Shown: piece after piece, positions 31,396-40,917 of the stretch
Position numbering within the stretch: the first letter of the stretch is position 1
Layout: the number at the start of each line of letters is the position of its first letter
Assembly: GCA_963556145.1 (NCBI GenBank)
Contig: OY744465.1
Location: 5,642,001-5,706,000, forward strand
From: Hygrocybe punicea
Lineage: Eukaryota > Basidiomycota > Agaricomycetes > Agaricales > Hygrophoraceae
Reading direction: 5' to 3'
Length of the DNA stretch: 64,000 nucleotides
Translations under genes and position numbers: made by a program
The notes under the pieces: generated by a model
Databases searched by the model: none
Told to the model about the DNA's origin: nothing
What the model saw: the letters and a program-made list of their open reading frames with translations, nothing else

Positions 31396-31410
31396 CTTTA
31401 ATATACAATC
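31396..31410 (-). promoter_or_regulatory. TATA box of the SNTX-like gene
   Basis: The minus strand reads GTATATTAAAGAGG about 35-45 bp ahead of the ATG (31364), a plausible TATA element with a short leader. Confidence 0.5.
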
Positions 31411-31439
31411 GATGAGCCCAGACGCTGGGAGGCTGATGT

Positions 31440-32600
31440 TTAGCAACACGTGTTTGATTTACAGATAGACGCTTTCTGTATATTTGGCAACGGCGCCTTT
31501 AACGAAAGGGGGGTTGGCGGTCATGGCCTTGGAGGATATTACCGCTGCATACGCTCATCAGCATGAGGGTAGGGATAAGTACACTCACTGAACCAACATA
31601 CGTGGGTACTGCATTTCCATGCAATGCGCTGAAACAGTTCCCAAGTACGTCTAGGTCGTACGGGGTTTGCGAACGGCGCCAAATGATTGTGGCGCAGTTC
31701 TAGCGCTGATATGGCCTTGAACCACGGTTGAGCGGAAGGAAGACACGATGGTTCATTGACCTTTCTATGTGAGAGGCTAGGCTATCGTGGGGCCGACAGG
31801 GGGCGTTGTGGGCGTCTATTCATCTTGGCAGACCGTCATCCAACTCCTGCCAGTGGAGTCTTGTTCTGCAGTCATCTGCTTCATCCATCATCTCGAGGAT
31901 GGGAGAACAAGGAGTGGAAAAGTTCATCAGGCCAGATTGCTCATCGTGGACGGTGTGTCTTGGTATTCGTTGCACGATCAGGCCACTTTGGCCTTTTCAC
32001 CATCGTTCAACAGCAAAACACGGTATTCACGATTTGACCTGGTGGTATTTGGTGTGTCGCTTAGCCAAGTTGATTTTGGCGCATTTCAACAATTTCACCG
32101 AGTTTGCGCCTTTCCATCCCTACGTCGGGGACTTGTTGGACAACGCCTTCTTCATTTACGCCGAGCGGCATTTTGCAGAATCTACTAGTAGATCTCGCAG
32201 GGTTCGCCATGAAGGATGTTTTTAACCGGCTTTTCTTATTTGAAAAGATCGCTCAGAATCCAGAAACTATTTGCGGGAAGTCTATGCTCCAAATAATGAT
32301 TCAGCATGCCCAGGCAATGCCCTGTTATCAACGAGCCTTTAGGCCTCACCTTGAGATGAATGGCCTGGCTCTTCGACACGCCCGACGGTAAACGCGGACA
32401 ATACATAAACGTTGCATAAACCATTGTCCAAATTGGAACAATCATTGACGCGCAGGGACCCACTTCGAGTGTTGTTCGGTTTTGCAGTGCAAAATAAAAT
32501 TTATAATAAATCAATAGCCTCGTGTGACAAGTTCGTCCATAAACGCCCCAGGATCAGCGCTGCCCTTTGCTCTGCATCCCGCAGAATTCACGTCACAGCT
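31440..32600 (+). other. Region with broken coding-like frames
   Basis: Plus-strand frames at 31756-32225 contain protein-like patches in three shifting frames (for example VGDLLDNAFFIYAERHF near 32110-32170 and FEKIAQNPETICGKSMLQ near 32240-32300). No set of splice sites joins them. They may be a decayed gene of unknown family. Confidence 0.35.
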
Positions 32601-32615
32601 ACCTCACGGGCCGCC

Positions 32616-34038
32616 ATGGCGTCCATGACCCTCTTTTTCCTTTTCCTTTGCATTCCTTCTCTCACGATCGGCGTTGACGACCGCCGAGACGAATCAACAT
32701 GGTTATGGCCGCGTGCCGCGACGAGGAAAGTCCCAGAAATGGGATATTACGACCCCAATAGCAATGGCGGCAGTATGCTGACGGTTCGTATCCTCTCTTT
32801 TTTTTTGTGCGGAGAGACGACGGATGTCTGGTTGAAACAACAGCAAGTCTCTGGCACGTTCCCCCCAGGTCAAGGAGAACCTCTGAATGCCATATTGTCT
32901 GGGAATTCTGATGAGGCGGTATTGATCGACTCTCAGAACAACGGAGGTCTGCGAAACTATTTTCTGTATGTTGGGATACTCAATTCAATGCTCTCGAACC
33001 CCCCTTCTCTGAATTGACGAATGTGCCATATATAGCTCTTTTGGCTTTGCTGGTGAATGCCTTGGACAGCATGGTGGTTCAAATCAACTTGCTGACCTGG
33101 GAGATGGACACGGATATCGTGCGTGGTATACACACATCTGGACTGGCATGCGCCACCCCGTGTCTCTAACCTAGAACGACAGTGAACGAGACCGCAGTTA
33201 TTCGGTGGGACTATGGTGATCCCGAGCTGGGAACATGCAAAGAGACTATACAAGGTGGAAACCACTTCCGATATTGGGTGCAAAATGGTTCCAAGGGTAA
33301 CAGGTAGGTCAAAGAACACACGTTCGGTCCATAGTGCACTCTGAACCATTGAACAGCAGTGCTATATTTATGGCAGCGTCTTCTGAGAAACCTATCGCAC
33401 GTATGTTTTTCTTTTTCTCATTGTCCTGTCACTCATGGAGTGGTCCAGAGGGGCACGACATCATCGTGGACGGGTGAGTGATCGATCGCTTATTCCACAG
33501 ACCAGTTTAGGTTCTGACGGCAGATCGGACAGTTATAACATCGGAAGGTATCTATCCCGTTATGCGGGGAAAACTCCTCCCTCGCGCCGTTGGCTAACGG
33601 GTTGTTGTTATTCAGAGACTGGATGATCGGCAATATGACCAACCAAAATATACCCACGGAAACCCTTGCCAACGCGTCCACTTTCAGCGGATCGACATCG
33701 TGGGCCGGCTATACGTATGCAACTACTGTGGTCTACGTTTCTGGCTTGCTGTCCAACACAAGTGTCGGGATTAACCATAATTCGACCGTCGGCGTGGACG
33801 GTGCTACCGCCATTGACGGTTTAGTAGGCGTCCTTACTGTCAAGATCACAACCAAGCCCCCACCACGGAAATCGTATGTTTTTCTTTCATTTTAACCGTA
33901 ATTGAACTGTGTATGTATACTGATGTTCGGTCTTGAACCGTCAGAGCTGGAGGAAGATCATCGCCAACACCGTCGTGGAACCCCCCGTTTTCTTTGCTCT
34001 CAGCAACGTTATTCCTTCCTCTGGTCATATCCATCTAG
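32616..34038 (+). CDS. Secreted, probably GPI-anchored fungal protein
   Basis: Nine exons (32616-32783, 32844-32965, 33036-33118, 33183-33303, 33357-33400, 33449-33473, 33533-33547, 33616-33873, 33945-34038) join perfectly in frame to 309 residues, with micro-exons of 25 and 15 nt. The N-terminus is a signal peptide (MASMTLFFLFLCIPSLTIG). The middle resembles an unnamed agaricomycete extracellular family (ETAVIRWDYGDPELGTC, FRYWVQNGSKGNSSAIFM, GRDWMIGN) with several N-glycosylation sequons. The last exon ends in a Ser/Pro spacer and a hydrophobic tail (FSLLSATLFLPLVISI), as expected for a GPI signal. Likely a cell-wall or plasma-membrane surface protein; no enzyme motif seen. Only the last exon provides the anchor, so alternative splicing could switch secretion and anchoring. 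Confidence 0.8.
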
Positions 34039-34670
34039 GGTTCGAGGCACATGTTTTGTGGCAGCTACCTACCGATAATTGGATGATCCTACACTGAAAA
34101 TTAACCGGAGGCCACAAATGCAAGTGTAGATTTTTGATATTATTTATTCATTACTCAGTAACGTCAAAGAGTTTGAGTAAGAAGCAGAAGAGTAACACAG
34201 ACACTCGACAACAGCGTCGAAACGGGACTGTTTCCGAAGGTTCTTCTGTAATTTCTGCCAGTGAATCTCCATGAGCCATCAGAGGATTCTTTGCAGACTT
34301 CCAGCTTCCCGAGTAAGGTTCACGGATGATTCACCTGAATCCGTTGTTCATCATACTAAATAGCGCTATAGCCCTGTCAGCTCATGAGCAAGTCTAGAAG
34401 CCTGGCGGTGATAATATACAGCGGACGCAGTACTAGTGGTTAGTATGCCAGTACTTACTAGTAATACTGCTCTCTACCGTCAACGTCTGAAAGAGAAGTG
34501 ATTCACCCATTCAATGACGCGATCACTGGATTAAGGGCATCACTAGAAACCAAGGATCCAACTTCCCACAGTGGATGCAGGGTTCAACGTTCAACGTTCA
34601 AGGGCATTCGCAGGTACAGTATATCTTGCGATCACTTCCGATGACTCGAGTCGCCCATGTGTATTACAAA
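34039..34670. other. Spacer without a recognised gene
   Basis: No supported gene, RNA or repeat. It probably holds the 3' flank of the preceding gene. Confidence 0.4.
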
Positions 34671-35116
34671 CACATCAGGACTTTCCACATTTAGTCGGGA
34701 TCTAAAGTGATTTCTAAAGTTAGCACCAAAATATAATCTTTAGATTTACACTTAGGCTTAGCCTAAATATTGAATTTAAGTCACAAATAAATGTATATCT
34801 AAATTATTTATTTATTTTCATCTTTAGGTTATTCTTGCAATCAAAATAATTATCAGATCTATATTGTAAGGGGAAAGTATAATTTAGTTCCAAGTTTACT
34901 CAAATTTCTAGTCCAAATTTAGGCATCACCTAAAGGCAGGCCAAAATTAAAACTTTCGGTAGCGTTAAAATAATAAATTTAATAATTATCAAAATGTAAG
35001 ATTTTCGGCAGCTATTTAAATTCAAAGTTGTTGTTAGATCTAAAGCTATTGCCCGCGCCATTGCCCGCTCGTCGCCCGCCCGTCGCCCACCCATTGCCCA
35101 CCCATCTCCCAATCTT

Positions 35117-35170
35117 ACCTCACGAGCCCAGCTCCAACGTCAATTGACATGGTGGTGGGGTTCGTGAGGT
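35117..35170. repeat. Double palindrome copy in the 35-kb element
   Basis: ACCTCACGAG (35117-35126), centre GTCAATTGAC (35139-35148), TTCGTGAGGT (35161-35170): 54 bp and exactly symmetric. Confidence 0.85.
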
Positions 35171-35174
35171 GATG

Positions 35175-36330
35175 ACAGAGGTAGGGGGAGAGGCAGGTGG
35201 GGGAGATGGCAGGGGCGACAAGGGTGTACGGGGGCACGACAGAATGAGAGCGAGATGGCGGGGGCACGATAGGATGGGAGGGTGACGAGCGTGGGTGATG
35301 AGGGTGTGGGAGATGGCGGGGGCACGATAGGATGGGAGGGCGACGAGGGTGTAGGTGATGAGGTGTGGGAGATGGCGTGGGCATGGCACGATGGGATGGG
35401 AGGAGATGGCGTGGGGGACGAGGGAGTGGGAGGGTGAGGAGATGGCGTGGGGGACGAGGGAGTGGGAGGGTGAGGAGATGGCGTGGGCGTGGGCGACAAG
35501 GGTGTGGCGTGGGCGACGAGGGTGTGGATGACGAGGGTGTGGGAGATGGCGTGGGGTGTGGGCGAGGGAGGTGATGGCGGAGGTGGCTTGGCGGGAGATG
35601 GCGTTGGCGATGAGGGTGAGGGAGATGGTGTGGACATGGGTGAGGGAGATGGCGGGGGCACGATGGGAGGGCGACGAGAGGGTGTGGGAGATTGCGTGGT
35701 GATGGGATGGGATGGTGGGGAGATGGTGTGGGTGTGGACGAGGGAGATGGCGCGGGCATGGCCATGGGGGATCCAATTTTGGATGGGTTAGATGTGGGCG
35801 ACGAGAGCGTGGGCGACGAGAGTGTGGCGATGAGAGCGTGGGCGATGAGAGCGTGGCGATGGGAGCGTGGGCGATGAGAGCGTGGCGATGGGAGCGTGGG
35901 TGATGAGAGCGTGGCGATGAGAGCGTGGGCGATGAGAGCGTGGCGACGGCGTGGCGATGAGAGCGTGGCGACGGCATGGCGATGAGAGCGTGGCGACGGC
36001 ATGGCGATGAGAGCGTCGCGTGTGCGACGAGGGTGCGGCGTGGGCGACAAGGGTGTGGGAGATGGCGAGTGTGAGGAGAGATGGCGACGACGACGAGGGA
36101 GATGGGAGATGGCGTGGGTGTGGACGAGGGAGATGATGGGGAGGGCGGAGGTGTGGGCGACGGCTTGGCAGGAAATCGAGGGTGGGAAATGGCGGCGAGG
36201 GCGAGGGAGATGGCGTGGGGTGTGGGAGATTGTCATACTTGGGCAGGGGAGATGCCGGGGATGGGATGAGCGGGAGCGGGAGAGATGGCGAGATGGCGTC
36301 ACGGTGGGTGTGAGGTCGAAAAAAAAAATT
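35175..36330. repeat. Purine-rich GATGGCGTGGGCGA-type minisatellite
   Basis: More than 1.1 kb of degenerate tandem units such as GATGAGAGCGTGGC and GGGAGATGGCGTGGG, with one strand nearly all G, A and T. It opens long minus-strand frames of Pro/His/Ser/Thr/Arg (up to 395 codons) that I do not accept as genes. Confidence 0.85.
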
Positions 36331-37022
36331 TGATTGGTTTTGTCGACGTCGGAGCTGGGTTCAGGTCATGATTGGGAGGTGGGCGACGGGTGGGCGATGG
36401 GTGGGCGATGGGTGGACGACGGGTGGGCGATTGCGCGGGCAATAGCTTTAGTTCTGATTGAAATTTGGAAGGTTGATAACCGCCGAAATCTTTTTTTTTG
36501 ATAACTATTAAATCCATTATTTTAGTCACACTGAAAGTTTAAATTTTGGCCTGCCTTTGGATGATACCTAAATTTAGACTAGCAAATTTGAGTAAACTTG
36601 TAGCGAAATTCTGTTTTCCTTCCACAATCTAGAACAGGTCATCATTTTAATTGTAAAACTAGTCTAAAGATGAAACTAAATAAATACTTTAGATGTACAT
36701 TTATTTGTGACTTAAATTCAATATTTAGGCTAGGCCTAAATGTAAATCTAAAAATTATATTTTTCCGCTCACTTTAGAAACCACTTTAGACCCCAACTAA
36801 ATGTTGGAACTCCTGAGGTGAAAGTACGCTCATTGTGAAGCCTGTGTAAACATGGGTTATGATTATCCGGGCATGACTTTGAAAAGAACGAGATATACAA
36901 GCTCCACAAGGACTGAAAAAAAAATGGGATGGAGTATTGGTACAAGATAACATATATTTGCCACGTCCAGTGTCGCACTAGGTCAACGCTTTGCCTGCCC
37001 TGCTCCCTCTCAGGGCGGCCAT

Positions 37023-37595
37023 CTACCCACAGCAAAGCTCGCAGGGGCAGCAGATAATATCTCCGCAGCACTCGCAGCAGACCTACGGACAAAAGAAAAG
37101 GTGTTAGAAGTGGTTCCGTAGTGATCAGATTGAGCACGAAAGATCATTCATTACCTTGCAGCACTCTATGAGGTTTATTGTTTGAAATGAGGATTTGTCA
37201 GTGAAAATCGGTTGGCAACGATTGTGAAATATTGAAATGGGAAAAAACGTACCAAAGCAGAGGAAGCACTCGATGGCAGCCAAGAAGCAATCCTATGAAT
37301 GAATGAATGAATGCATGCGATCGGCAAAAATGCAATTGGACAGCTCGTGGGGGGGCGGCGGTAGTTGTTACGCACTCTGGCAGCACCGCCTCCGCGAATG
37401 CGGGAAGCCTTGTTGCACTCTTGCTTAGCGCAGGCTCCGGCTGGCTTCGCAGCGCCTGCAGAGATAAGAGTGTGGAAATAAGGTTCGTTCGACCAAAGGA
37501 GAGAGCAAAAAAAAATGAAACCACCACTGACTCATTTCAACAGAGGCAGAGGGCTGGTTGTTTGTAGCATGTTCAGAAGATTTGGCAGGGGACAT
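37023..37595 (-). CDS. Small Cys-rich protein, paralogue 1
   Basis: Five exons, complement(37023-37082, 37155-37165, 37253-37292, 37376-37455, 37532-37595), give 84 residues. The N-terminal ~22 residues are Ser/Ala/Asn-rich; then a basic segment with CAKQECNKASRIRGGGAAR; then a Cys-rich hydrophobic tail (CFLAAIECFLCF, ECCK, VCCECCGDIICCPCELCCG) with 15 Cys in 36 residues. The Cys-Cys tail resembles CYSTM-like membrane-edge modules, which suggests a palmitoylated or metal-binding membrane protein. That is inference, and there is no signal peptide. Exon 4 is only 11 nt. The paralogue at 38123-38654 has the same exon lengths up to the last exon. Confidence 0.8.
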
Positions 37596-37663
37596 CGTAG
37601 ATTGGGGGTGGGGGGTAAAGGTGGGGGGGATTTGGATGGCCTGGAAACAGTGGTACGACAAAA

Positions 37664-37693
37664 GCTGGAGTTTATATGCTGGAGTTTATATGC
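37664..37693 (-). promoter_or_regulatory. Duplicated TATA-like box of Cys-rich paralogue 1
   Basis: GCATATAAACTCCA occurs twice in tandem on the minus strand (TATA parts at 37671-37679 and 37685-37693), 75-100 bp ahead of the ATG. A small promoter duplication giving two TATA boxes. Confidence 0.5.
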
Positions 37694-37734
37694 AACGTGT
37701 ACCGGGCCGTGCCAAGTATGACGCATGGAACATG

Positions 37735-38115
37735 TGAGCTAGGACCCCTGAAACTTCCAGTTTTGCCCAAATTCCGACATAATAGTCTCAGCTTCTACCA
37801 AAACAGGTATTCCGGGGGTCCTGATCCAGCGTAAATTATTTTAGCCTTTATTTGATCAGGCCAATTGATAAGCACAGCAATCCCTGTACTACTAGGCCTC
37901 ACGATAAAGATAAAGTAGTTTTGGCAACCGCCAGGCTTGCAACGAGTCAGTTACGAACAAATATTCTTGTCCAGTTCCATGGAAAACAATCAACGTGGGC
38001 TTTATCCCCTTACAAAAAACATGGCTACCTCGAGAAAAGAAAATGAGGCGACGAAAAATCCAGACCAAAATCGGTATACCGGTAGATCACCAAAAGTTCA
38101 TCCTTGGGCGATCCG
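37735..38115. other. Intergenic between the two Cys-rich paralogues
   Basis: No further gene. It holds the upstream region of paralogue 1 and the 3' end region of paralogue 2. Confidence 0.5.
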
Positions 38116-38122
38116 AGTCCAT

Positions 38123-38654
38123 CTAATCTCCACAGCACATTTCACAGGGGCAGCAGACAATGTTGGCAATAACTTCGCAGCATAGCTTGTACTCAAAAGT
38201 TAGCAGAACGTCGGGGGCGGTCAGATCACCGAATAAGCCTTTTGACAAACCTTGCAGCCCTCTGTTTTGGAAGGTCAGCACAAAGTCTTGGCGGCGCTAC
38301 AGACTGTTGACACAGATCACTCACCAAAGCACAGGAAACACTCTGTCGCCGCCATGAAGCAACGCTATATATAATGCGAGAGAGTGAATATTGCTTTCCC
38401 CTTAACGCCTACTAGTACTTGGCAACAACACTGGTAACGCACTCTCCCAGCACCGCCTCCGCGAATACGGGCGGCCTTGTTCCTGCACTCTTGTTTGCCG
38501 CCAGCGCTAGCAGCATTCACAATACCTGAATAATAATAATAATATTGATATTCACGACCAGAAAGAAGAGGGGGTGTTGACGCAGGGACGTACTCATTTC
38601 AGTTGAAGCCTGAGGTTGAGTGACTGACTTGGCTGCAGATTGGACAGGGGACAT
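38123..38654 (-). CDS. Small Cys-rich protein, paralogue 2
   Basis: Five exons, complement(38123-38185, 38251-38261, 38325-38364, 38443-38525, 38594-38654), give 85 residues. Same plan as the neighbour: MSPVQSAAKS start, GGKQECRNKAARIRGGGAGR, CFMAATECFLCF, EGCK, then LCCEVIANIVCCPCEMCCGD. Exons 1+2 sum to 144 nt in both genes, and exons 3 and 4 are 40 and 11 nt in both, with identical phases. The pair therefore arose by tandem duplication after the intron pattern was set. This copy has fewer Cys. Function unknown. Confidence 0.8.
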
Positions 38655-38707
38655 CGTTGAGTGAGAGATGAAGATGAAACGAACCCAAGGCAATCATGGT
38701 TATCTCG

Positions 38708-38724
38708 TTGCCTTATAATAAATA
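38708..38724 (-). promoter_or_regulatory. TATA-like box of Cys-rich paralogue 2
   Basis: TATTTATTATAAGG on the minus strand about 60 bp ahead of the ATG. Confidence 0.45.
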
Positions 38725-39195
38725 CAACGAGGCGCGGTACCGACGTCGGAGCAGAACAGCCACATGTGTCCAATAAACCTGCTTTCCAATGTCCAAATCT
38801 CATATAAAGTCAAATCATGATGTCCTCACCACCGGCCAATTCAGCGCCCAAGCCACCGCTCAACCAACGAACCTAGAATAATGCGCAACCTTTCGTAAGG
38901 AATTGAGCTGGCGTCGTGGTCTGAGGCTGTGCTTCCCCTATTCTGCACTACAATGCTACTTATTGCTACTCACCACATAACTCAGCCTGCGTACAAAGGG
39001 TTCACATTTCAAGAAGCTGCCTCCAGAATTATTGGGATCCGCCGTAATGTCGCTAGCAAATCCTAGCAGAGGTGGTCGTATCAGCACCATTAAGTGCGGC
39101 CGCAATCGTGTCAGCCGAACGACCCTGATAATCAGAATGGACACATTAGTTTTCCCGACGAGCAAGCATCACTGGGGATCCCTCACCTTACCCCC

Positions 39196-40439
39196 TCACT
39201 CCACTTCAACAACCTCACTCCTCTCTACCTCGGGCATGGGACCGCTTGCCTTAGTTGTATGATCAACCCACGTGTAATGCATCTTCACTCTCTTCTTCCC
39301 TTTACCATCCCTATCAGCGACACTACTACACCCATTGCCCCGCAACACATCGACAGCGGTGGCGATCCATGCATCCAGCTCCGCCTTTGATCTAACCCGA
39401 TGGGGACGTTTGCGGGAGTGGTGTTCGCGTACAGTCATGGAGATGGATTGAAGGCGGGTAAGGGGATGAAGGGACTGGATAATTTCCTGGAAAAATAGGT
39501 GTTCGTTCACGGGCATATCGAGAGAGCAATGAAGGGAAAGACTCGACTCGTGGGACCCACGTAGTGAATGCAATACGGCGAAGGTGCCGATTTATCCGAA
39601 TGATATCTGTCAAGGCATCAGTAAACCGTGGTTTTTTGAGTATAGAAGAATGTAAAAGATCATTACACGCCACATCACTCTCATCCAGTGTAAACCCATC
39701 CAATTCTTCCAAGCTCCCCTCCTTCACAATAAGCTTTCCCAGTATAAAGGTTCCAGACGTCCCCGCACGCAATATAACAGCCTTCACCTTGGGACAACAA
39801 GGTAAGAAGTAAAGTGCACTCAGAGGGTCCACGACGAGCGTGCGGATTGATGGAAACTTCGGGTATAAATAGCTATAGTTAATGTAGTATTCGCCAGGTC
39901 GTTTTTCATAGCGGAGGGTATGGAGATTAGGGAGGGAGACGAGGCAAGGTATGAGGTACCTTGGCTCGACACCGAATGGAACCAATATGAAGGCAAACCT
40001 GGTAGTGTTGAGTGTGGTGAGAAGTGGTGAGAAGACGCATGGGGGCATACCGAACATATTCTGCCAAGTTCGGGTTCTCCAGTAGACCTATAGTCAACCT
40101 TTGCAGTTTATCTGCCAGGTACGCCGAGTTGCAGTTGGAACGTTTGTAATAGGACTCTACGCACTCCCAGGCTAAGGGTAGGAATACATGCCGTAGAGCT
40201 TTGGAAGTCTGAGAAAGAGCGCGTAAGGCGTCATGGCGTTCAAAGTAGAGTTGAGTATCCGAGAATGATTCGGGAATTAGGTCGAAGTCGCCCCTATGGT
40301 GGAATTGAGGGAATGCGGATGCGATGTGGAAGAGAAGCTCGAAGGGGAGATCGGGCAGGGTTGCGAAGTGGTGAACTGGTCCAATGTCTTGTAGCGCTGA
40401 CCGTCGCGCTCGCTTTTTCTGGGCCTTTGTCGAGGGCAT
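39196..40439 (-). pseudogene. F-box protein gene with a frameshift
   Basis: Exon 1 (40439-40051) and exon 2 (from 39998) join over a 52-nt intron. The N-terminus is basic (KAQKKRARR), followed by an F-box (LPDLPFELLFHIASAF...LSQTSKALRHVFLPLAWE), then leucine-rich segments (VSLPNLHTLRYEK, FPSIRTLVVDPLS). After RHLRRI the frame must change between 39573 and 39594 to continue in AVLHSLRGSHESSLSL and a long helical end (39573-39196). Without the change the protein ends at 39392 in Pro-rich sequence that looks like a shadow frame. F-box proteins are substrate adaptors of SCF ubiquitin ligases, and agaricomycetes have hundreds. One base indel, or a sequencing error, explains the break. Confidence 0.7.
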
Positions 40440-40917
40440 GATGGTCGAGGAGTCGAGGATCCCGATGTCTCAGCCAGTTATTCATAGTTTAAGCTATTCA
40501 ATTTCATAGGTCTGCCGAGAACTTGAATGTCAGAAACCTTTTGTGAGCTAAGCTTCAAGGAGGCTCGAAGGCTCGAAGGCTCTAAAGCTTGTTCGATTAT
40601 TATAAATGGAATCTACGTAACCTTCGAGGTACTGCCAGTTGCAATACCATCGGGCTTCCATTATTGAGCGAAATACCGAGCCGAGCTTTGAGCGCTTTGA
40701 GCGCCGGCGGCGGTCCAGCTCCGTGACAACGGCTGGGACTGGTCAAACGAGTCAAAAAATTTCGTCGAGCTACTACTGGTACAGTCCGCACTGCCGTACT
40801 GCTGTACTACAAGTTACCGTACTCAGGCGCCGTGCTGCCACTGAAGCCATCGTGACCTAAAAGCCGAGATCTCAGCGTAGCTGACACATTATATCACAAA
40901 GCGTGAATGCATAATCC
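40440..40917. other. Divergent intergenic region
   Basis: Shared upstream region of the F-box gene (minus) and the MFS gene (plus). Short direct repeats GGCTCGAAGGCTC at 40560-40585 and GAGCGCTTTGAGCGC near 40686-40702. No gene. Confidence 0.45.

Larger units (their letters stand above)
34675..36816. mobile_element. Long-TIR non-autonomous element (~2.1 kb)
   Basis: Arms of about 430-470 bp are inverted copies (about 34675-35148 and 36337-36816). The tips read TCAGGACTTTCCACATTTAG and, reversed, TCAGGAGTTCCAACATTTAG, and the arms continue through TCTAAAGTG, a TTTATTTGTGACTT patch and a GCCCACC-rich inner part. The core is a purine-rich minisatellite, and one double palindrome sits at the inner edge of the left arm. 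No transposase and no convincing target duplication, so the superfamily is open and the exact ends are uncertain by some bases. Confidence 0.75.

Noticed and set aside
35115..36302. 395-codon minus-strand frame (and other long frames) as a Pro/His-rich protein gene
   Set aside because: The minisatellite lacks stop codons in several frames on both strands; the frames change with repeat units and show no splice or start logic.
34665..36826. Target duplication of the long-TIR element
   Set aside because: I tried several possible tips; no 3-, 4-, 8- or 9-bp direct repeat fits.
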